DNA from: Gnetum montanum
Taxonomy: Eukaryota; Streptophyta; Gnetopsida; Gnetales; Gnetaceae
DNA length: 64,000 nucleotides
Direction of reading: 5' to 3'
Assembly: GCA_015680685.1 (NCBI GenBank)
Contig: MNCI01018064.1
Span: 46,067-110,066, forward strand
The notes beneath the pieces were generated by a model that was not told the origin of the DNA, did not search any database, and was given only the letters and a program-made list of their open reading frames with translations. Within the stretch, counting starts at the first letter, position 1. Each line of letters opens with the position of its first letter. Both the position numbers and the translations under genes were made by a program. Shown here one piece after another: positions 57,914-64,000 of this stretch.

Positions 57914-60780
57914 ATGGCATCAAAGGGAAAGCACACATAAAAAGCAAGACAATCCCAACCAAGGGAGAAATGGCCTAGAATAGGAAGAGGCCAAGAGCAA
58001 TCTTAAGAAGAACCACTCACAACGCATGCCATAGGTCCTCTCAAGGAAGAGGCAAAAGTGGAATCTATTAAAAAAATTCCAGAACCAGTAGCAATAGCAA
58101 TAGAACACTCCCTTTAGGATGATGTGCAAGTGCAACCAGAAAATCTCGAGGTGACCTTAACAAAGGCTTGCCTAAATTAGATTAAATCAAGGGATGTCCA
58201 AAAAGTGGTGCTCTAGGAGTTAAATTTTGGCCCTTTCCTGGAGCATGCACCAAGAGAAGTACAAGACCAGCTAAAGGCCTCTCCTATGTGGCTAATCATC
58301 ATTTCCACCATGGAGTGGTACATGGGAGAGACATTTCTATTCTAGAATAACATGCAACCTAGAGCAATGGTGAAAATCAAGGATATCTCAGTGTCCTACT
58401 TAGCATAGGCTGTTGTTGTAGCACTTGGGTTGCTCAAAACAAGGACAAATCTTATTGAAATCCTAATATAGGTAGATCTGGGCATCAATAAAGAATGGAT
58501 GCAAAAATGTTATAGTATTAGCTTCAAGGAGTTTGGTGTGTTCACACTAGTAGAGAGGATCAATTAGAAGATTTTGACCTTTCACCTTAATCCCATGATG
58601 AGGCCCAGCAAAATCATTACCTTCTCTGCCCAAGCATTTGCTACTTTGAGTGGAAGATTCTTGGTCAACCTTCCATAGGTGATCTATCTAGAGATGGAGA
58701 AGCAATTTAAAGAAAATGAACGTGGAAGGAAGGCACTCCCCTTTGCATGTCTCATAAGGAAAATCCATTGAAGGGGAGGGATAGTCCATTACACCAACGA
58801 CATTGTTAGAACTATTTCAACCACAAACTGGGAAGAAATGATGAAGGATAAAATGCTTGTCACAACTATCCATGAAGAGGAGTAGCAATCACCACCTCCA
58901 CCTGCCACTCAAACAACTATGCTAGACATTGCTGCAATCATCCAATAGTTGCAAGAATACAAAGAATGGCTCTTGAGTGAACAAGAGCAACAAGTAGGCA
59001 TGAGTGGCAAGGACCCATTTGTCTATAGACTAACAATGAGTTACCTTAATGAGGTGGCTTGAATAATTAGTTTGATGGATGAGTTTGGATCCATTATCTT
59101 AGCCCAAAGAATGTAGCTACTTGCGTGGTTGAATCTGAGTGCCAAAGAGATCATAGTATCTCTTGGAGAATAATAGACACTCCTAAAAATCTCTAGGAAT
59201 TCTATGACCTTCTTGGTGCACTTGGAGGAGGGTGAGGGGGCAATAGTTTTTGTTATGTAGCACCAGGGGTAGAAAACAATAGTAGAAGTGGTCATTGACA
59301 AGATTGCCAAAATGCTCAACGCACCTATGACATCTACACTAGACATTACTATAGTAAGAGATGTGTAGATATCCGTAGGAACCACAAGTAGTAGAATAAA
59401 TGGAGCACAACATGAGAAACTACTGGATCGACTAGTGGGAACTAGACAACTAATTTCAGCTATCTTTGATCTTTTGAACAACATCACTACAACTTAGTTA
59501 GAGCTGTTGGAGGTAAGGAGCAAAAATATCATATTGGAGGGGCAACTTGAAATAGCTAGGGAGGTTAATGAACACTTGGTTGTGGAATTGCTGAATTAAG
59601 GGCCTAGATTATTGATCTTGCATTTCTCAACCTAGCACTACTAAGAGATGATGCTTTGGAATAGCTTCACACCAAGCTCAAAGGGGTTGAGGATGCAATG
59701 GAAACGACAATGTTTTATAGATCTTTGGTAGAGGCCACACAACACAAGATTTAAAAGTCCTTGGATCAGACTTGCCAAGAGAATGTCTAGTTGACCATAG
59801 AGAATCATCACATGTGGAATGTTGATGCACACAAGCAATAGTTAACTAAATTTATCCATCAACAAAAGGAGTAACTAGCTAGAGAAAACATAAAAATGAG
59901 GATATTGGCAGTAGAGAATAGGAATCTCTCCATGGAGAAGGTGTGTGCCATTTGTTAGAAGATTGTAATTAAGGTAGCTTCTTGGAAATTTGAAACTCTC
60001 AAATTTGAGAAAGTCAAAGAACATTATAGAGAGTAAGTTGATCTATAGAAGGAAGTAAATGAAAAACATATCCAATTGGCGAAGGTAAAAGCAAATGAAG
60101 TACTCCAGAAACTCCAACAAGGTAGAGAAGTTTTGCAACCTATCATTAATGGGATAGATGGCTACAATAAGGCAAAAATCCACACAAAGGAGTTGTAGAT
60201 TGAGGAGATGATAGAGTACATGGAGCTTGCTAATCTCCCTTACGCAAATTTGGCCATGTTGACTACCGAACGGTTGTTGTCTGAATTAGAGAAACAGGTG
60301 GAAAGCTCATACCTGCTGTATGAGGTTGAGTTTAAGCAACACAAGGACACTAAGGATAATCTTGTAGTGGCTAACATTGAACTCAAATTTTTGAAGGCAT
60401 GCTTAACAAATCAATGATCAAGTGCCAAGAACCTGGCCAAGAGGATGAACAACTATCAGGAGTTACAAAATGTAGTAAGGGTGTTCAACAGTGAATGAAA
60501 AAAGTTTGTTGCTTGGTTTGTCAATGTAAAGGAGATGTTCCTAATCATGCCTTGTCTATGGAATGTCCCCATTCCAGCCCACATTGGTGATATTGCATGG
60601 ACTATGAATGATCCTTGGAGTAAGGAGGAGAAGATGAAGGCACTTCTTGATGCCTTTTACCTTCCATTGGAGGTTGTAGCCATAGTAAGATAGCCACAAC
60701 CACCTCAGCTACCGCACATGCCTAGAGCTAGTGAAGGTCCTTTAGAGCCTCAAGAACCTCCACCACCTGGAACTATTTGA
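57914..60780 (+). pseudogene. Athila-5 ORF3, unknown protein
   Basis: It runs from ATG 57914 (MASKGKHT) to a stop at 60778-60780, about 955 codons, broken by some 25 stops and at least one shift. N-terminus basic (QSQPREKWPRIGRG). A region near 58130-58300 includes LEVTLTKACL. The best conserved block is near 58650-58810: SGRFLVNLP, RKALPFACLIRK, IVHYTNDIV. The C-terminal third (59500-60420) is Leu/Glu/Lys-rich and probably coiled-coil, with an open part at 60208-60417. The tail is Pro-rich. It stands where Athila elements carry an env-like ORF, but I see no signal peptide or membrane helix. Its homologue is Athila-3 ORF3. Confidence 0.75.
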
Positions 60781-61015
60781 TCTTCATCACCGTCTTCACA
60801 TCTTTGGAGGATGTGTTGTCCAAATTTTTGTACTCACGTCATGATGTTCAATTTTGTGTCATGAACACCAGAATTTTTTGTAATTTTTTGATTCATACAC
60901 TTAGGTACATAGTTTTGTCAAGTCAGTTGTTTTGTTAAGAGTCACTCAATAATCCCATACCTTCTCAATTTTGTAAAAGAACTCGAGGATAAGTTTTCAT
61001 TCACTCATGGGGGTA
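60781..61015 (+). other. Athila-5 trailer and PPT
   Basis: Short noncoding trailer ending in the PPT catgggggta (61006-61015), directly before the LTR start tgatgag. It is preceded by the shared block actcgaggataagttttcat. Confidence 0.8.
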
Positions 61016-61955
61016 TGATGAGTGTCAAAGTGTCATGTCGATGGACCCTCATTTTAGCAACCTCATCAACTGGCCCCCATCGACGAGGCCTGATTTATGT
61101 GGTGTCACCCCATTTTTAGGCCCACGTTGACATAGTGTTTACTATGTTGATGAGGCCTTGTTGATGTAGCCATAGAGAAAAAAACTATAAATATGAGCTC
61201 CCAACTATGTTTATGGGTATCCATTTCATCGTAGTAGCAGAGCTCTTGCAATTTTTACATTTGAAAGTTATAATATTTTTCTTGAGTGCCCATAGTAGGA
61301 GTCATTGAGTGTATGAATCTTTATTCGAGCATTGTTGTACCTGAGCATGACAGTGTGCATGATAATAAATATGAGCTTCTTGATAAACCTTGAAAAATTT
61401 TGGATAGTTTAGATATTTATTCATGCATTTAATGCTTTCAGTTAATTATTTAATGTTGTTCTAGTGATTAAGCAAGATAAACTAGATAGATTAAATACAT
61501 AAGTACGATCGCTTCAAGCATAACATGTATTCACTTGGTAATCCTAGTAGTGTTATTACTTGGTAAGCCCAGGATCATAGTTCTTGGTAACCCAGTAGTG
61601 GATATGTGGGTTTAAGACATGTATAGAAAGTGGGATTGGATGCTTATGTTAGGATTAGCTAGAGACTAGTTAGTTAGTTAGATCAAATTAGTCATTAAAT
61701 TACTTTATCTCTCTCTTCAAGCACCAAAGAACATAAAACATAAAATCACAAAAATCATATGGCTCAATTACACTTAACCATACCTTTGTACTTCACAAGT
61801 GTAATCGGGAAGACAACGAATGACCTTAGGGCAAGATTCACTTCCTAGAAGACTAGTGCATCGAAGACTAGAGACTCCACAAAATTCAATTGAATCATGT
61901 GTGAACACTTCATGATTCATATGGTTGAGCATAGGGGTACCTTCACCGCTCATCA
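61016..61955 (+). repeat. Athila-5 3' LTR
   Basis: 940 bp, ends cgctcatca. Outside the first ~150 bp it resembles the 5' LTR closely (about one difference in ten by eye). The U3 tip differs much more. TATA region actataaatatgag near 61177. Confidence 0.9.
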
Positions 61956-61960
61956 ACTAG

Positions 61961-62470
61961 GTTACTAAGTATTAGGTTATTGGGTGAACCAAGCAATAAT
62001 GCCACTAGGATTACCAAGCATTAACGATATATTCAAGGAGGTCATACTTATGTATTATTATTATCAAATGTATTAATTAACTAAGAACATGAATGTAAAA
62101 TGCATAAGTAATAAAGTTCATGAATGGAAATATTAAACTATTCTTAAGTGCTTCAAGGAATTCCAAGAATCTTGTCTTTATTGCTGGGACATCAAAGTGT
62201 TTAGGTAAATGGATGTTTGTATAAGCATCCATGCAATCCTTGAAGTCCTACTATGGGCATTCAAAAAATATTCTAATTCTAATGGAAGAAAACTATAAGA
62301 ACTTGGCTACTCTATCAAGTTAGCATGGGATAAATGCTATGGGTACATGCATTTATATAAGTAAGATTAGACATTGTGTTGACATATATGCATCGATGCA
62401 TGTATGGGGATGCATTGAAGGGGCTACATTGATGCATGCTTGTTAATGCAGCCTATCAAATGATCCATCA
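61961..62470 (-). repeat. Athila-3 5' LTR, U3 part
   Basis: Continues 49834. It matches 26040-26517 and ends gatccatca, then attac (TSD). TATA region tttatata at 62352-62359. Confidence 0.88.
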
Positions 62471-63900
62471 ATTACCTAGACTCTTTAATGACCCTTTTAC
62501 CCCTCTTAAGATACTAACTCAAATAGTGTAACTAATAATAGAATAGGGGTTAGTGACTTGGGTCTAACTATTTGCAAAGTTTAAACACCTAATTTTAAGG
62601 TCCAAGATGACCAAAGAGGTCATATTTGTTAGTCTCAAAAATTAAATTATTAAGCATAGTTAGTTAGTCTAGGTTATGACATCTCAAGACGTAATTTAAG
62701 GTATCACCTAATTATTGGGTCATAGGATGATCAATATAACCTCACCATTGAGTTTAGACACTAAGAAATATTAGAACTGACTATTCATATGTTAGAAATG
62801 GATAACATATGCTTGAGTTGTACTAAATGCCTTCAAGGGTCTTGAGGCATCATGTTGGAAAAGGAGTAAAAACTAATTTTTGAAGCTCCATGGGGCATTT
62901 ATAACTTTTCCATTATGTTTGGAAGATTAAAATATCTAGAAATGACTCTTTGTTTACTAAAAAAGGCTTCCATAATCAAAAGTTATGTTTTCTAAGGTTC
63001 AAAACTTTAGGCATGAAAACCAAGACTTCTTGAGAGATTACCTATCCCAATACTACTCCAGGACAAACATGTTTAATTAGAGATTTTTTATCTCACTTGC
63101 TACCAAACCATTAATTTGAATAGGAAGTAAAAATTTTCCACATTTTTATATTTGAATTTTCTTGCCTCAAATGTCTAATTCAAAATTTTTGTTAATTAAA
63201 GAAAAAATTTAACCAACAAAAAAATTATTGGTGGTTGAAAATGCTAAGGAAGGTAGGATTCTATTATGTTAAAGGCCGTAAGAGGATGCAGGATCCTATG
63301 ACATTGACAGTGCTCTTGGCCACCATGAATTATTGAAATTTCTAGCAAGTAAAGTGATGGTAGCGACAAGCATGATAATGGCAAGTGTGGACAAGGCAGG
63401 CAAAGTGTTAGTGATGGCAGTAGTAGGCATGGAAAGAGGACAATGTGTAATACCAGGTGGAAAGACTAGATGATAGAAAGAGAGAAACAAGTGTGAAGCG
63501 ACAACAAAGGATGGTAGTGGTGGGAAATTTAATCACAACTTGGCCACAGCTTATGCAGCTGACACTAGGCCTATATGGTCATTATTGGATCTCGTAGCCA
63601 CATGTTCTACTTGGTGTCACCCAAACCAAGCTCTAGATGTAGAGCGATTTGCATGCTGTATCCACATGCCTTGATCCCAGATTGCATAATTGTTCACTAT
63701 TGCTCAAAAGAAACCTCCCTGTTCTTTACAACTCTGATGTTGATGATGGTGTCAGATAGCCTTCGCCTTAGCCCTAGCCCAACCTCAACATTTGTGCAAC
63801 CTACTAGCATAGATAGTCTCACAGCGGCATCTCCCACATCCTGCAACGGCCGGGCATGTATGCGTGGCAGGAGCCTTACAAGCCAACCATAAATAATTTT

Positions 63901-63904
<4 letters not shown>
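62471..63904. other. Right flank of Athila-3, no supported gene
   Basis: It begins with the TSD attac. AT-rich to 63250, then a less AT-rich stretch (63260-63890). The open frames there (63296-63490 minus, 63575-63892 plus) have no recognisable motif and no relative in the window. I see nothing else I can name. Confidence 0.6.

Positions 63905-63932
<28 letters not shown>
63905..63932. repeat. (TA)14 microsatellite
   Basis: Uninterrupted ta repeats, directly before an Athila leader fragment. Confidence 0.95.
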
Positions 63933-64000
63933 AGTGATTCCACTTGGAAAATTTTACATTCTCTCACAAACTCCAATGGAGTTTTTCAAATTATCATAGC
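63933..64000 (+). repeat. Athila ORF3-leader fragment at window edge
   Basis: Aligns with 57506-57570: cacttggaaaattttacatt and ctccaatggagtttttcaaa mirror the leader just downstream of the internal TATA box. Another Athila copy probably continues beyond the window. Confidence 0.7.

Larger units (their letters stand above)
49835..61955 (+). mobile_element. Athila-5: Athila element with ORF3 (+), inserted in Athila-3 LTR
   Basis: 12.1 kb. It has LTRs (932 and 940 bp), PBS, gag, protease, RT, RNase H, a truncated integrase, spacer with hairpin and internal promoter, ORF3 and PPT. TSD attgg (49830-49834) and actag (61956-61960): three of five bases match and both differences are transitions; the intact LTR of Athila-3 has actag at this site. 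Integrase core and part of RT are deleted. Confidence 0.9.
25685..62470 (-). mobile_element. Athila-3: full-plan Athila element carrying three nested insertions (-)
   Basis: LTRs at 25685-26517 (3') and 49473-49834 plus 61961-62470 (5', split). The TSD is attat (25680-25684) and attac (62471-62475). Read on the minus strand: 5' LTR, PBS, gag, pol, spacer with hairpin and internal promoter, ORF3, PPT, 3' LTR. Removing Athila-5, Athila-4 and the LINE leaves about 13 kb. LTR pairs differ at about one base in ten by eye over the first 260 bp compared. Confidence 0.88.

Noticed and set aside
59041-59487. Long minus-strand frame of 148 codons
   Set aside because: It is the antisense shadow of Athila-5 ORF3, whose sense strand aligns with an independent copy.
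57914-60780. ORF3 as an env gene
   Set aside because: Position fits, but no signal peptide, membrane helix or processing site is visible; the coiled-coil character points elsewhere.
63575-63892. Open frame of 105 codons as a host gene
   Set aside because: No motif, no conserved relative in the window, composition that of a chance frame; only its length speaks for it.

Overview
The window looks like intergenic repeat DNA from the nuclear genome of a land plant. I found no host protein gene, tRNA, rRNA, CRISPR array or bacterial-type operon. Nearly all of it is old, broken retrotransposon sequence, nested several layers deep: Ty3/gypsy elements of the Athila type, one Tat-type Ty3/gypsy element, and one plant L1-type LINE. 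Long, decayed, unpurged LTR elements like these fit a large, slowly purged plant genome such as a gymnosperm. The species cannot be read from the sequence. Every element is a pseudo-element: reading frames are cut by many stops (mostly TAG or TAA at former Gln or Trp codons) and by frameshifts.

Layout. Names are local to this report. (1) Athila-1 (+) starts with a 5' LTR cut by the window edge (1-633). It runs through PBS, gag, protease, RT and RNase H to 5470, resumes at 14334 with RNase H/integrase, and continues through a long spacer to about 17545. (2) Tat-1 (+), 5471-14328, sits inside the RNase H/integrase junction of Athila-1 with a perfect 5-bp TSD (tcaat). It has gag and protease but no recognisable RT, RNase H or integrase. 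(3) About 17546-18180 is unassigned. (4) Athila-2 (-), about 18180-24311, is a gag-only derivative. Its 5' LTR is split by a solo LTR (23014-23896, TSD ataac/ataat). (5) A plus-strand Athila LTR lies at about 24312-25233, followed by a short spacer. (6) Athila-3 (-) spans 25685-62470 (TSD attat/attac) and carries everything else as nested insertions. These are an L1 LINE (26935-31518, 14-bp TSD) inside its third ORF, Athila-4 (-, 34435-41487) inside its pol-ORF3 leader, and Athila-5 (+, 49835-61955) inside its own 5' LTR. (7) 62471-64000 is the right flank, ending in a (TA)14 tract and an Athila leader fragment.

How the parts fit. The Athila copies share one plan: LTR, tRNA-Asp-like PBS, Gag with an N-terminal Ser/Arg-rich tract and a short C-X2-C-X3-H-X3-C knuckle, protease, RT, RNase H, integrase, a spacer of about 1.6 kb, a TATA-bearing segment that resembles the LTR's own U3, a third ORF of about 950 codons, PPT, LTR. 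Athila-4 and Athila-2 keep gag (Athila-4 also protease) but have lost pol and ORF3, so any movement must have used proteins from full-length relatives.

The observations I would follow first are a hairpin in the pol-ORF3 spacer whose stem covaries between copies, the LTR-like internal promoter before ORF3, the fast-changing palindromic U3 repeats, and a 30-bp repeat in Tat-1 that is coding in gag and also forms a second, noncoding array. All similarity statements are by-eye alignments within this window, or family knowledge. No search was run.
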